Below, one piece after another: positions 15,964 through 25,350 of a DNA stretch of 64,000 nt. How positions within the stretch are numbered: the first letter of the stretch is position 1; each line of letters starts with the position of its first letter. Made by a program: the position numbers and the translations under genes. Location: positions 1 through 64,000 of the forward strand of contig JACPGU010000001.1 of assembly GCA_016188915.1 (NCBI GenBank), read 5' to 3'. Below the pieces are notes generated by a model, which was given only the letters and a program-made list of their open reading frames with translations, ran no database searches and was not told the origin of the DNA. The DNA comes from Candidatus Microgenomates bacterium. Its GTDB lineage: Bacteria > Patescibacteria > JACPGU01.

Positions 15964-18255
15964 ATGAAAAATCTGGTTATCGTAGAATCGCCGGCGAAGG
16001 CGAAAACTATTGAGAAAATGTTAGGACGGGGCTTTTTAGTTCGCGCCTCTTTTGGTCATGTCCGCGATTTGCCAAAAAGTAAACTGGGCGTGGATACTGA
16101 ACACGATTTTGAACCGCAATACTTAATTCCCGCCAAAGCCAAAAAAGTAATCAAGGAGCTGAAAGAGCAAGCGGAAAAATCTGACACAGTCTATTTGGCC
16201 ACCGACTTGGACCGTGAAGGAGAGGCGATCTCTTGGCATTTGAGCCAAGCGTTAGGACTTGGAAATCACAAATCACAAATCACAAATCACAAACAATCTT
16301 TAAAAACTAAATCAAAAACTAAATCCCAAACAAAAGAAGGTTCAGATATACAAGTTCATCGCATAGTTTTCAATCAGATTACCGAAAAAGCAGTAAAGGA
16401 AGCGGTGGCCAGCCCCAGAGAACTGGACATGAATTTGGTCAACGCCCAGCAGGCCAGGCGCGTCTTGGATCGTTTGGTGGGCTACAAGCTCTCACCTTTC
16501 CTATGGAAAAAGGTAAAAAAAGGCCTGTCTGCCGGTCGCGTGCAATCGGTGGCGGTCCGATTAATTGTAGAACGGGAAAGAGCGATAGGAGCTTTCAAAG
16601 CGGAGGAGTATTGGGAATTGACAGCGGAGCTAAAAAAATCCCAAACAAATTCTAATGACCAAAATTCAAATGGGGAGAAATTTACAGCTAAACTTCTCAA
16701 AAAGGATGATAAAGAATTAAAGGTTACCAGTAAAGAACAAGCAGACGAGATATTGCAAGATTTGGAGGGGGCGGAATATATAGTAGGAGAGGTGAGACGG
16801 AAAGAAAAAAATCGCAATCCTTCGCCACCTTTTACCACCTCCACGCTTCAACAAGAATCGGCTCGAAAGCTCGGGTTCTCGGCCAAAAAAACCATGATGT
16901 TGGCGCAGAGACTTTACGAAGGTATGGATTTGGACGCGCTCGGCCACAAGGGCTTGATTACCTATATGCGTACCGATTCCCTCAATCTCGCCCCGGAAGC
17001 AATAGAAGCCATACGGGGGAAAATCGCCCAAGATTTCGGCAAAAATTACATTCCCGAAAAACCTAATTTTTATAAAAACAAATCCAAGGGCGCGCAGGAA
17101 GCCCACGAAGCGATTCGTCCCTCCCATCCGGAACTCTCGCCTGATGAAGTGGAAAAATTTTTAGAAAAAGACGAACACCGGCTTTACTCTTTAATTTGGA
17201 AAAGAGCGTTGGCTTCCCAAATGGTGCCGGCAATTATGGACAGTACTTCGGTAGACATAGGCGCGGATAAGCGCGGATATTTATTTAGGGCGACAGGTTC
17301 AGTCATCAAATTTGACGGGTTCATTCGTGTCTATATAGAAGATATTGATGAAGACGAAAAGATAGCTGACGAGGATCGCGAGGGCTATCTGCCACCATTA
17401 GAACAAAATGAAAAACTGGATTTGGAAGAATTGCTTCCTGAACAAAAATTCACTCAACCGCCACCTCGTTTTACCGAAGCATCGTTGGTTAAAGAGTTGG
17501 AAAAAAACGAGATTGGTCGGCCTTCCACCTACGCGCCGACTCTTTCCACTATTCAAGAAAGAGGCTATGTCCAATTGGAAGAAAAAAAGTTCAAACCGCA
17601 AGAAATCGGCTTAATCGTCAATGATGTCTTGGTGGAGCATTTTCCGCAGGTAGTGGATGTCGCTTTTACTTCTCATGTAGAGGAGGAATTTGATGATATC
17701 GCCGAAGGCAAGATGGAGTGGCACGAGATGATCAGGGAATTTTGGACGCCTTTTGAAAAGAACTTGAAAGAAAAAGAAGTGGAAGTGAAAAAAGAGGATA
17801 TTATCGGTGACGAGGCGACCGATATTCCCTGTCCCAAATGTGGCAAAATGCTGGCGATCAAATTCGGCCGGTTCGGTAAATTCTTGGCCTGTACCGGATT
17901 CCCCGAATGCAAACATACTCAACCTTTGAATGAAACTAAGGATGAAGAAAAGCAACTGGAAGCGGTTAATCACGGTAATTGCGAGAAATGCGGACACGAG
18001 TTCGTCATCAAAGAGGGGCGTTTTGGTAAATTCATTGCTTGTTCCAATTATCCGGAATGCAAAAATATCAAAAATCTAGACAACAAAATCGATATGAAAT
18101 GCCCGAAGTGTAGCGAGGGCGATGTGGTGGTGAAGATGACCAAGAGACGCAAAAGATTTTGGGGGTGCAATAAATATCCTGATTGCGACTGGGCGAGCTG
18201 GGTAAATCCGCAGAAAAACGCCGATGAAGCGCAAAATAGCACAGAAAAAGAATAA
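15964..18255 (+). CDS. topA: DNA topoisomerase I
   Basis: Relaxes negative supercoils. 763 aa. A Toprim domain (about 1-150, MKNLVIVESPAKAKTIE and DLDREGEAISWH) precedes the type IA core with the catalytic Tyr in GLITYMRTDS (about 334), and three C4 zinc fingers follow (CPKC...C...C from about 623, 664 and 705). The Toprim domain contains an insertion of about 30 residues (about 99-128), lysine/threonine-rich, encoded by tandem 'aaatcac' and 'aaaactaaatc' units (16261-16350); a second, shorter asparagine-rich tract is near 226-236. Both keep the frame. Usually next to dprA; separated from it here by the RT island. Confidence 0.95.
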   Translation: MKNLVIVESPAKAKTIEKMLGRGFLVRASFGHVRDLPKSKLGVDTEHDFEPQYLIPAKAKKVIKELKEQAEKSDTVYLATDLDREGEAISWHLSQALGLGNHKSQITNHKQSLKTKSKTKSQTKEGSDIQVHRIVFNQITEKAVKEAVASPRELDMNLVNAQQARRVLDRLVGYKLSPFLWKKVKKGLSAGRVQSVAVRLIVERERAIGAFKAEEYWELTAELKKSQTNSNDQNSNGEKFTAKLLKKDDKELKVTSKEQADEILQDLEGAEYIVGEVRRKEKNRNPSPPFTTSTLQQESARKLGFSAKKTMMLAQRLYEGMDLDALGHKGLITYMRTDSLNLAPEAIEAIRGKIAQDFGKNYIPEKPNFYKNKSKGAQEAHEAIRPSHPELSPDEVEKFLEKDEHRLYSLIWKRALASQMVPAIMDSTSVDIGADKRGYLFRATGSVIKFDGFIRVYIEDIDEDEKIADEDREGYLPPLEQNEKLDLEELLPEQKFTQPPPRFTEASLVKELEKNEIGRPSTYAPTLSTIQERGYVQLEEKKFKPQEIGLIVNDVLVEHFPQVVDVAFTSHVEEEFDDIAEGKMEWHEMIREFWTPFEKNLKEKEVEVKKEDIIGDEATDIPCPKCGKMLAIKFGRFGKFLACTGFPECKHTQPLNETKDEEKQLEAVNHGNCEKCGHEFVIKEGRFGKFIACSNYPECKNIKNLDNKIDMKCPKCSEGDVVVKMTKRRKRFWGCNKYPDCDWASWVNPQKNADEAQNSTEKE

Positions 18256-18262
18256 TTTTGTA

Positions 18263-18290
18263 GAGGGCGGGTTTTTAACCCGCCCTTTTG
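18263..18290 (+). terminator. Terminator after topA
   Basis: GGGCGGGTT (18265-18273) and AACCCGCCC (18277-18285), a 9-bp stem with a 3-nt loop, then TTTT. Confidence 0.9.
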
Positions 18291-18367
18291 GCTATTGTCT
18301 GATAAGCAAAATAATTATAAAGTAAAAGTGGTCTTATTTATCAAAATAATTAAAAGTAGGAGGTTTT

Positions 18368-18943
18368 ATGGCAAAAAGTCGTTTTATTATTCGTCCCTGG
18401 ATGTGGGTAGCGGCAATAGCTATTGTCATCGCTTTGGTTTTGGCTGGTTATTACAATAATTTCGTAGGGCTGGGTCAGAGCGTAAAAAGCCAATGGGCTG
18501 ACGTGGAGAGTTCTTATCAGCGTCGTTTTGATTTGATCCCCAATCTGGTAGAAACGGTCAAAGGAGTGGCTGATTTTGAAAAAGAAACTTATTTGGCGGT
18601 CACCGAAGCGCGCACCAAATGGCTGGACGCGCAATCTATTAATGACAAAGTAACGGCCGGAGCTGCAACTCAATCGGCCCTAGCCAGACTTTTAGTGATG
18701 GTAGAAAATTATCCCGACTTGAAGGCCGCGGCTAATTTTGCCGATATGCAGACGCAATTGGAGGGAACAGAAAATAGAATCAATGTGGAGCGCAATCGTT
18801 ATAATGAAAAAGTTCGCGCCTATAATACGGCCGTTGCTCGTTTCCCAGCGAATATTTTTGCCCGTTTGTTCGGTTTTTCCGACTACCTTTTCTTTGAAGC
18901 TGTTGACGAGGCAGACAAAGTGCCGGTGGTTAATTTCAAATAA
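18368..18943 (+). CDS. LemA family protein
   Basis: 191 aa. A single N-terminal TM segment (about 11-31) is followed by a four-helix bundle with the family signature QWADVESSYQRRFDLIPNLVETVKG (about 44-68) and the C-terminal 'yN..V..yN...a.fP...fa..fgf....fF' pattern. Function in bacteria is unclear; LemA often pairs with a TPM-domain protein, as it does here (32 bp downstream), in an envelope-stress or membrane-remodelling context. A strong ribosome binding site (AGGAGG) precedes the ATG. Confidence 0.93.
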   Translation: MAKSRFIIRPWMWVAAIAIVIALVLAGYYNNFVGLGQSVKSQWADVESSYQRRFDLIPNLVETVKGVADFEKETYLAVTEARTKWLDAQSINDKVTAGAATQSALARLLVMVENYPDLKAAANFADMQTQLEGTENRINVERNRYNEKVRAYNTAVARFPANIFARLFGFSDYLFFEAVDEADKVPVVNFK

Positions 18944-18975
18944 GAGCAAAAAAACTGAAAAGTAATAATTAAAAA

Positions 18976-19842
18976 TTGATCTCATCGGCAAAAAAAATCG
19001 GGTTGGTTTTTTGTGGCGCTTTTTTGGTATTTTCTTTTGCCCATAAAGCGCAGGCTTTAGATTTGCCTGAATATATGGGCTTCGTTAATGATTACGCGAA
19101 AATTTTAAAAGATGAGACAAAAATTAATCTAGAAAACCAAATCACAGAGCTAGAAAAAGAAACTCATCATGAAATAGCGATAGCTATCGTGCCGAATTTG
19201 CAAGAGACGACAATAGAAGATTACGCTGAAAAACTTTTTCAAAAATGGGCGATTGGTAAAAAAGAGCTGGATAATGGTGTACTGCTTCTAATAGCTATTA
19301 ATGACAGGAAATTAAGAATAGAAACTGGATATGGCCTGGAAGGAATTTTGCCCGATATTACGGCCGGTCGTATTGTTAATGATATCATCACGCCAGAATT
19401 CAAAAATGGCGATTATGACAGTGGTGTAGTAAAGGGGGTTGAAACAATAGCGCAAACTATCAAAGGGGAGGTAGTGGACTATCCCGATAAGATAAATTTT
19501 GATGGCAGATGGTTTGAGTACATATTTTTCGGTATTATCTTCCTTTTTAGCATTTTAGGGCAATCCAAAAGATGGTGGCCAGGCGGGGTTTGGATGGGTG
19601 GTGGAGCGCTAGTTTACGCCCTGATCGCGGGTATGGCAATTATCGGAGCCGTGGTTTTAGTTTTTTCTATGACGCTTTTTGGTCTGATATTAGATTATAT
19701 TTTTTCTAAAATGCCTCAGAATAAAGGCCGAGGAGGAAGTAATTTCTGGTATTGGGGCGGAGGCGGAGGATCGAGTGGCGGTGGTTTTGGAGGATTCGGC
19801 GGAGGATCGAGTGGTGGTGGCGGAGCAAGTGGTTCTTGGTAA
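18976..19842 (+). CDS. TPM-domain membrane protein (YgcG-like)
   Basis: 288 aa. A signal peptide (residues 1-27, ending AQA) precedes a TPM domain (about 30-165; GFVNDYAKIL..., NGVLLLIAINDRKLRIETGYGLEG). Two TM segments (about 178-195 and 210-240) and a glycine-rich tail of GGGGSSGGG type follow. The start is TTG at 18976; no ATG fits the signal peptide better. The LemA plus TPM-protein pair is widely conserved. TPM domains have been linked to acid phosphatase activity and photosystem repair in plants; the bacterial role is not settled. Confidence 0.88.
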   Translation: MISSAKKIGLVFCGAFLVFSFAHKAQALDLPEYMGFVNDYAKILKDETKINLENQITELEKETHHEIAIAIVPNLQETTIEDYAEKLFQKWAIGKKELDNGVLLLIAINDRKLRIETGYGLEGILPDITAGRIVNDIITPEFKNGDYDSGVVKGVETIAQTIKGEVVDYPDKINFDGRWFEYIFFGIIFLFSILGQSKRWWPGGVWMGGGALVYALIAGMAIIGAVVLVFSMTLFGLILDYIFSKMPQNKGRGGSNFWYWGGGGGSSGGGFGGFGGGSSGGGGASGSW

Positions 19843-19868
19843 GACAGGTTATAATTGATAAATTATTT

Positions 19869-21167
19869 ATGAAAATAAAAAATATTCACGCGCGAGAGAT
19901 TTTGGACAGCCGTGGCGATCCGACGGTAGAATGTGATGTTGTTTTAGACGATGGTTCTATCGGACGAGCCTCTGTTCCATCTGGTGCTTCTACTGGCGTG
20001 CACGAAGCAGTGGAATTACGCGATAATGATCCCAAAAGATATGGCGGCAAGGGCGTTTTGACTGCGGTAAAAAACATCAATACCGAAATAAAAAATGCTC
20101 TTTATGGCATGGACGCGACGGAAATTCGCAAAATAGATGGAACACTTCTTCGTCTGGATGGGACGGAAAACAAATCACGTCTGGGGGCTAACGCTATTTT
20201 GGCTGTTTCTCTCTCTTGCGCCAGGGCGGCGGCGGTATCGGCCAAAATACCGCTCTATCAATATCTACGCAAGACTTTTGCCGAAAATTTGAAAGATAAC
20301 TTTATTTTACCGGTGCCTTTGGTTAATATTCTCAACGGAGGTAAACACGCTGATTCCAATCTGGATTTTCAGGAATGTATTATTATCCCAATTGGCGCAA
20401 GCAGTTTTCCGGAAATTGTGAGAATGGGTAGCGAAATATTCCATTCTTTGGGGCAGATCTTGAAAGAAAAACATCTTTCCACCAATGTCGGTAATGAAGG
20501 CGGTTACGCCGGCTATTTCAAAAATCATGCTGAAGCTTTTCAGCTTTTCACACAGGCGATAGAGAGCGCCGGATACAAATCTGGAGAAGATGCTTGTTTG
20601 GGTATTGATGTGGCGGCATCATCTTTTTTTGGCGGTGGGATTTATGATGTTACTTCAGAAAAAAAGAAATTTAGTACAGAAGAAATGATAGGTTATTTGC
20701 GTGATTTGACGGAAAAATATCCCATTATTTCTATTGAAGATCCTTTGGGTGAAGATGAGTGGGGTGCTTGGCAAAAATTTACGCAAGAATTTGGGAGTAG
20801 ATTGCAAATCGTTGGCGACGACCTCTTCGTCACCAACGTCAAAAGAATTCAGCAGGGGATAGAGCAAAAAGTGGCCAATGCGGTGCTTATCAAAGTCAAT
20901 CAAATCGGCACGCTGTCGGAAACAGCAGACGCGATCCTTTTGAGCCAGAAAAATAATTATCGCACTATCGTTTCCCATCGTTCCGGTGATACGGAAGATT
21001 CCTTCATTGCCGATTTGGTGGTGGCGCTTGATTGCGGGCAGATCAAGACCGGTTCGATGAGTCGCAGCGAAAGAGTAGTCAAATATAATAGGCTCTTGCA
21101 GATATCGGAAGAACTAGGGGGCAAGGCCAGATTTTTGGGGAAGAAGACTTTTGGATTTCTGGGATAG
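19869..21167 (+). CDS. eno: Enolase
   Basis: Converts 2-phosphoglycerate to phosphoenolpyruvate. 432 aa from ATG 19869; the frame is open further upstream into the TPM gene's glycine-rich tail, but homology begins at MKIKNIHAREILDSRG. Active-site blocks are present: SGASTG loop, GNEGGYAG, metal ligands in GIDVAASSF, SIEDPLGEDEW and VGDDLFVTN, the catalytic Lys in KVNQIGT, and SHRSGDTEDSFIADL. It lies 26 bp after the TPM gene, probably in the same operon. Confidence 0.96.
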   Translation: MKIKNIHAREILDSRGDPTVECDVVLDDGSIGRASVPSGASTGVHEAVELRDNDPKRYGGKGVLTAVKNINTEIKNALYGMDATEIRKIDGTLLRLDGTENKSRLGANAILAVSLSCARAAAVSAKIPLYQYLRKTFAENLKDNFILPVPLVNILNGGKHADSNLDFQECIIIPIGASSFPEIVRMGSEIFHSLGQILKEKHLSTNVGNEGGYAGYFKNHAEAFQLFTQAIESAGYKSGEDACLGIDVAASSFFGGGIYDVTSEKKKFSTEEMIGYLRDLTEKYPIISIEDPLGEDEWGAWQKFTQEFGSRLQIVGDDLFVTNVKRIQQGIEQKVANAVLIKVNQIGTLSETADAILLSQKNNYRTIVSHRSGDTEDSFIADLVVALDCGQIKTGSMSRSERVVKYNRLLQISEELGGKARFLGKKTFGFLG

Positions 21168-21211
21168 CGACCTTAATCTGCGAATACGCACGAATTTCAC
21201 AAATATTATCC

Positions 21212-21241
21212 TTGACAGGATAGTATTTTTTATATTATAAT
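21212..21241 (+). promoter_or_regulatory. Consensus promoter of the 206-aa orphan
   Basis: TTGACA (21212-21217), an 18-bp spacer and TATAAT (21236-21241). Confidence 0.85.
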
Positions 21242-21279
21242 ATTATCAGTTTAAAAATTCACCGAAAGAGAGAGACGAA

Positions 21280-21900
21280 ATGAAAAAACAGCGCGAAGGC
21301 GAATGTTTTGATGCGGTGCAAGAAAAGATGTTCTACTCTTTTTTCATTGAAAGATCAGTGCGAGCCTTTCTGAAAATAATGACTTTTTCATTGTGGGAGG
21401 AAAAACGCAATTCTCCCTTTTCTCTCAAGGCATCGTCATTAGGAACAAAAGAAAAAGGGTGTTATCCTATGGGGCTTTTGCGCCTTCGCCTCAATCACGA
21501 AGAGCTCACCGGGCACGAAATATTTGTCGTGGATCTATCGGGCGCTTTTGATTTCGTCAGCGAAGAAGACCTTTGCGGCAAATATCATTTTGACGACTTT
21601 CTTTCTTGGCTTGCTCGGTGGAGCTGTTCTGACAAATACGCCAATTTGCGTCGGGATATGTATATTTTTTCCGGCAACGAGTTTTTCTGCGCGGCCATTA
21701 ACGAAAAAATGCGATCAAAAAAAGAGCTGTTCGATCTCGAAACCAAAGTCTCCAATGTCCATGTTTTTTCTTGCGCCTGTCCGGAGAATAGAATGGGAAA
21801 AGGACTCGCCTACATAACCGAGAGAGATCTCGAATGGCGGCGTCAGGCCATTAATTCCCAAATGGCTCTCAACATGCTACTGTCTAAAGAAAACCGCTGA
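21280..21900 (+). CDS. Hypothetical protein, 206 aa, unknown
   Basis: No family recognised. Cytosolic, with no signal or TM segment, and several Cys and aromatic residues (VHVFSCACPENRMG near 165-178). The central part, about 75-110, reads like a strand-turn-helix with an acidic motif (IFVVDLSGAFDFVSEEDL). It is a single-gene unit with its own consensus promoter and a terminator overlapping its stop codon. GC is a little above its neighbours. Could be an accessory, possibly acquired gene. Confidence 0.6.
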   Translation: MKKQREGECFDAVQEKMFYSFFIERSVRAFLKIMTFSLWEEKRNSPFSLKASSLGTKEKGCYPMGLLRLRLNHEELTGHEIFVVDLSGAFDFVSEEDLCGKYHFDDFLSWLARWSCSDKYANLRRDMYIFSGNEFFCAAINEKMRSKKELFDLETKVSNVHVFSCACPENRMGKGLAYITERDLEWRRQAINSQMALNMLLSKENR

Positions 21901-21913
21901 AAGGCGGTTTTTT
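21890..21913 (+). terminator. Terminator overlapping the stop codon of the 206-aa gene
   Basis: AACCGC (21892-21897) and GCGGTT (21904-21909) with the TGA stop in the loop, then TTTTTT. Confidence 0.85.
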
Positions 21914-21930
21914 GTTATCTATTTTGTTTA

Positions 21931-22070
21931 GGGCTTACGCACCTAGCTCCCTCCGCAAAGATGTCCGACATCAAAGGATGCTCGATGTCGGACATCAAAA
22001 TACGCAACAATCATTAGAAATTACCTGGCGGTGTACGGTGGCTAGATGATAAGGTCAAGTGCGTAAGCCC
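21931..22070. mobile_element. 140-bp MITE with 12-bp terminal inverted repeats and TA duplication
   Basis: GGGCTTACGCAC (21931-21942) and GTGCGTAAGCCC (22059-22070) are perfect terminal inverted repeats, flanked on each side by TA (21929-21930 and 22071-22072). A TA duplication is characteristic of IS630/Tc1-mariner transposition. The inside is non-coding and contains a 13-bp inverted repeat (21960-21996). No transposase is in the window. Confidence 0.75.
21960..21996. repeat. GATGTCCGACATC hairpin, copy 1 (inside the MITE)
   Basis: GATGTCCGACATC (21960-21972) and its reverse complement (21984-21996) around AAAGGATGCTC. The same arms with a nearly matching inverted loop occur at 39004-39041. 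Confidence 0.75.
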
Positions 22071-22179
22071 TATAGTAATTATAATTGTCGGATTCTCTTT
22101 CCCGATGTATTATGGTAGAGAATCATTCTTCAGCCTAAAATCTAAAATCTGCAATCTGCAATCTTAAATCTGCCCCCTC

Positions 22180-22779
22180 ATGTTTCTCCCAGATTCTGTC
22201 CAAAAAGCCATTGATGCCTTTTCCCGTTTGCCGGGGATTGGTAACAAAACCGCCCAGCGGTTGGTTTTTTATTTACTGCGTCAAGACAAAATAACTTCCG
22301 AACATATCGGACAGGCGATATTGGAGCTCAAAGAAAAAATCAATTTTTGTCCCGATTGTCAAAATATTTCGGATAACGGCCAGTGCAAAATCTGCGCGGA
22401 TTCCTCTCGCGACAAAACGATAATTTGCGTGGTGGAGGAGCCACTTGATATAATGGCTCTGGAGAAAGCCGGTTATTATCAAGGCCTCTACCATGTCTTG
22501 CAAGGGTCTCTCTCGCCGGTGGACGGTATCGGGCCGGATGATTTGAATATCAAAGAATTATTGGATAGACTCCACAAAAAATCTGGCGTCAAAGAAATAA
22601 TCTTAGCGACCAATCCGACCACCGAAGGAGAGGCCACCGCGCTCTACATTCATCGTTTGGTTGAGCCTTTGGGCATTACCATCACCCGCATCGCTCGCGG
22701 CATTCCTTTCGGTGGCGATATTGAATACGCCGACGAAATGACGCTGAAAAAAGCTTTGGAGGGGAGGAAGGAGTATTAG
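22180..22779 (+). CDS. recR: Recombination protein RecR
   Basis: Works with RecF/RecO to load RecA at gaps. 199 aa, normal. An N-terminal helix-hairpin-helix (SRLPGIGNKTAQRL, about 15-28), a C4 zinc finger (CPDC...CKIC, about 57-74), and a Toprim domain (about 80-175, IICVVEEPLDIMALEKAGYY and ATNPTTEGEATALY). The upstream 40 bp is a low-complexity tract of 'aatctgc' units. Confidence 0.95.
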   Translation: MFLPDSVQKAIDAFSRLPGIGNKTAQRLVFYLLRQDKITSEHIGQAILELKEKINFCPDCQNISDNGQCKICADSSRDKTIICVVEEPLDIMALEKAGYYQGLYHVLQGSLSPVDGIGPDDLNIKELLDRLHKKSGVKEIILATNPTTEGEATALYIHRLVEPLGITITRIARGIPFGGDIEYADEMTLKKALEGRKEY

Positions 22780-22828
22780 GGGGAATTTCTAATTTCTAAA
22801 ATTAATAATCTAAGTAGGAGGTTCTATA

Positions 22829-23464
22829 ATGAACAATCTAGGGCAAGGTCTTAGCGCAATGGAGGGGAAAAAAGAGAAAATGTCTTTGCATGAAAAACAT
22901 CAAAGATGGAAAGAAAAAATAGATTCCGGCTTACCGTTTGCGCTTGGTATTGGGACTACGGCGACGATAATGTTGGTCGGAATGTATTTTCGCGCCAAAG
23001 GCATAACTGATGAATCTTTAAACGCTAATGTTAGAGACGCGATGATGACCTATGGCAGAATGGTCTATTTGCCAGCGGCTACTGTCGGAGCACCGGCCAT
23101 GTTTATTTTCCAAGGTATAGAAAAAATAAGGACTAAACGATTAGAAGATAATTATTATTCAGCGAAAACGAGCACAGAGTATTTGCCAGGATGGATCGAT
23201 CAAGAAGAAAGGACTCTAGCGGGATGGGAAAGAAGTATAGATGATCTTTTGGCCAGTTATGCTAGTGGCAAACAAAAAATAGAAAATATGAAAGATCTGA
23301 CAGATGAAGCGAAAAAAGAGCGTATGGATTTTTCCCAAGAACATGTCCACGGTATCCTTAAGGTGGATATGAAGGCAATCGAAGCAACAAAAAAGCGAAT
23401 ATTGTCGCTGAAAAGACAATTGGCTCGGAGCAAGGTCTATTCAGAAAAAATGGATAAAAAATAA
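22829..23464 (+). CDS. Hypothetical membrane protein, 211 aa
   Basis: Not recognised. A charged N-terminus, two TM segments (about 37-55 and 75-97) and a long cytosolic or external helical C-terminus rich in Lys and Glu, probably coiled coil (about 110-205). A strong ribosome binding site (TAGGAGG) precedes the ATG. It lies 49 bp after recR and 35 bp before the next unknown gene, in the recR-cysS run. Confidence 0.65.
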   Translation: MNNLGQGLSAMEGKKEKMSLHEKHQRWKEKIDSGLPFALGIGTTATIMLVGMYFRAKGITDESLNANVRDAMMTYGRMVYLPAATVGAPAMFIFQGIEKIRTKRLEDNYYSAKTSTEYLPGWIDQEERTLAGWERSIDDLLASYASGKQKIENMKDLTDEAKKERMDFSQEHVHGILKVDMKAIEATKKRILSLKRQLARSKVYSEKMDKK

Positions 23465-23499
23465 TTTGTCAAATAAAATAACAAAGGAGATGAATAATT

Positions 23500-23862
23500 A
23501 TGCTTAACGAAGTATTAAAAAAAATAGCCAATATCTATGGTTTTGTTGGGAAAGAAGCCGAAGATGTAGCTGAAGACTTATTTTCTGTCATCATTGAGGA
23601 AATGTCACTTAGAATGAATGAGAAAGAAATCATGGATGATAGCAAACTTCTTCACGGGGAAGGCAAATTTGATCTGGAGAATGGCATGCAAGTAATAGAT
23701 TCCTTAAAGAATAGACCTGAATTTTCTGAAATATTTTCACAATCTTTGTCAGCCGTTTTGGATGATTGGAGAAAAGAGATAGAGCAAGATTTTTCTGAAG
23801 AAAAGAAAAATCTTGTCAAAGAGCAAGTGGAAGAATTGATAAAGGAGATAGATAAAAAATAA
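23500..23862 (+). CDS. Hypothetical protein, 120 aa, helical and acidic
   Basis: Not recognised. All-helical, acidic, no TM segment; the C-terminus (about 85-120) is a charged helix ending VEELIKEIDKK. Good ribosome binding site (AAGGAGATG). Its stop codon abuts the cysS start with no gap, so it is probably translationally coupled to cysS. No function can be offered. Confidence 0.65.
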   Translation: MLNEVLKKIANIYGFVGKEAEDVAEDLFSVIIEEMSLRMNEKEIMDDSKLLHGEGKFDLENGMQVIDSLKNRPEFSEIFSQSLSAVLDDWRKEIEQDFSEEKKNLVKEQVEELIKEIDKK

Positions 23863-25251
23863 ATGATCAAATTTTTCAATTCACTAACTAAGAAAAAGGA
23901 AGAGTTTCGGCCGATAACATTGGGCAAGGTTTTGATGTACCAATGTGGACCGACGGTCTATTGGATCCAACATATTGGCAATTTGCGGGCGATGGTCATG
24001 GCCGATCTTATCACGCGCGTCTTGCGCTACAATGGTCTGGAAGTTACTTTCGTTCGCAATTATACCGATGTCGGGCATCTAGTGTCCGATAGCGATGAAG
24101 GGGAAGACAAAATGGAAGAGGGAGCAAAAAGAGAGGGGAAAAGTCCGCAAGAAATAGCCAGTAAATACATCGGGATATTCGAAGAAGATTGCAAAAGATT
24201 GAATATCATAGAGCCGACGGCCAAGCCAAGAGCAACGGAATACATCAAGCCAATGCAGGAGATGGTGCAGACTTTGCTGGACAAAGACTACGCCTACCAG
24301 ACCAATCTTGCTATTTATTTTGATATCACCAAGGCCAAAGATTACACGCGACTTTCCGGGCAGAAATTGGAAGAAAATAAAAAAGGCGCGGGACACGCTG
24401 ATGTTTCGGATTCGGAAAAGAAAAATCCGGCCGATTTTGCTCTCTGGTTTTTCAAAAAAGGCGCGCACGCAAACGCCCTGCAAACATGGGAAAGCCCGTG
24501 GGGCGCGGGATTTCCCGGCTGGCACCTGGAATGTTCCGTGATGAGCAAGGCGCTCCTCGGCGCGACTTTTGATATCCATATGGGCGGAATAGAGCATATT
24601 CCGGTTCATCATACCAACGAGATCGCCCAAAGCGAAGGGGCTAATGGGGTGGAAATAGCGCATTATTGGTTGCATAACGAACATCTTTTGGTGGATGGTA
24701 AAAAAATGGCCAAAAGCGAGGGAACGAGCCATACTTTGGCAGAAATCCAAGAGCATGGCTTTGACCCTCTTGCTCTCCGTTATTTTTTCCTGCAAGCGCA
24801 TTATCGGTCAAAGCAAAATTTTACTTGGGAAGCTTTAACTGGAGCGAAAAACGCTTTGAAAAAATTGACCGCGCTGGTGGCCAGTTTTGAGGAAGCAAAA
24901 GTAGGTTGCGCCGAGTTTGAGGAAAAGTTTCTGGAAGCTATTAATGACGATTGTAATACACCGCAGGCTCTGGCAATACTTTGGGAAGTAGTAAAATCTG
25001 ATTATCCCGATAGCGCCAAGGCGACTACCATCTTGAAATTTGACGAAGTTTTGGGCTTGGGGCTGAAAGAAGTAGTGGGGAAAAAAGAGGATATCCCACA
25101 GGAAATCTTAAAACTTGCCGAAGAGCGCCAAAGAGCCAAAGAACAAAAAAACTTTGCATTAGCAGATGAGATTCGTGATAAGATAGAGGCAATGGGATAT
25201 GTAATTAATGACCTGGAGGACAATAGTTATCAAATAGTTGGGAGTAGGTAG
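23863..25251 (+). CDS. cysS: Cysteinyl-tRNA synthetase
   Basis: Class I synthetase, 462 aa. Zn ligand and entry motif MYQCGPTVYW (about 26-35), the HIGH-type motif HIGN (about 38-41), GWHLECSVM (about 221-229), HHTNEIAQSE, and the KMSKS loop as KMAKS (about 283-287). C-terminal anticodon-binding helices. The ATG directly follows the stop of the preceding gene, so translation is likely coupled. Confidence 0.96.
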   Translation: MIKFFNSLTKKKEEFRPITLGKVLMYQCGPTVYWIQHIGNLRAMVMADLITRVLRYNGLEVTFVRNYTDVGHLVSDSDEGEDKMEEGAKREGKSPQEIASKYIGIFEEDCKRLNIIEPTAKPRATEYIKPMQEMVQTLLDKDYAYQTNLAIYFDITKAKDYTRLSGQKLEENKKGAGHADVSDSEKKNPADFALWFFKKGAHANALQTWESPWGAGFPGWHLECSVMSKALLGATFDIHMGGIEHIPVHHTNEIAQSEGANGVEIAHYWLHNEHLLVDGKKMAKSEGTSHTLAEIQEHGFDPLALRYFFLQAHYRSKQNFTWEALTGAKNALKKLTALVASFEEAKVGCAEFEEKFLEAINDDCNTPQALAILWEVVKSDYPDSAKATTILKFDEVLGLGLKEVVGKKEDIPQEILKLAEERQRAKEQKNFALADEIRDKIEAMGYVINDLEDNSYQIVGSR

Positions 25252-25350
25252 TAGGGGGGAGCGTTAGTGAGTTGCAGGGGGTGAAGTCACAACGTAAGAT
25301 ATAAAAAGTATAAAAGTATAAATAATACAGGCTAACAACAAGGAGGCAAA

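Noticed and set aside
19752..19868. N-terminal extension of enolase
   Set aside because: The extension is Arg/Trp-rich translation of the TPM gene's glycine-rich repeat in another frame; homology starts at 19869.
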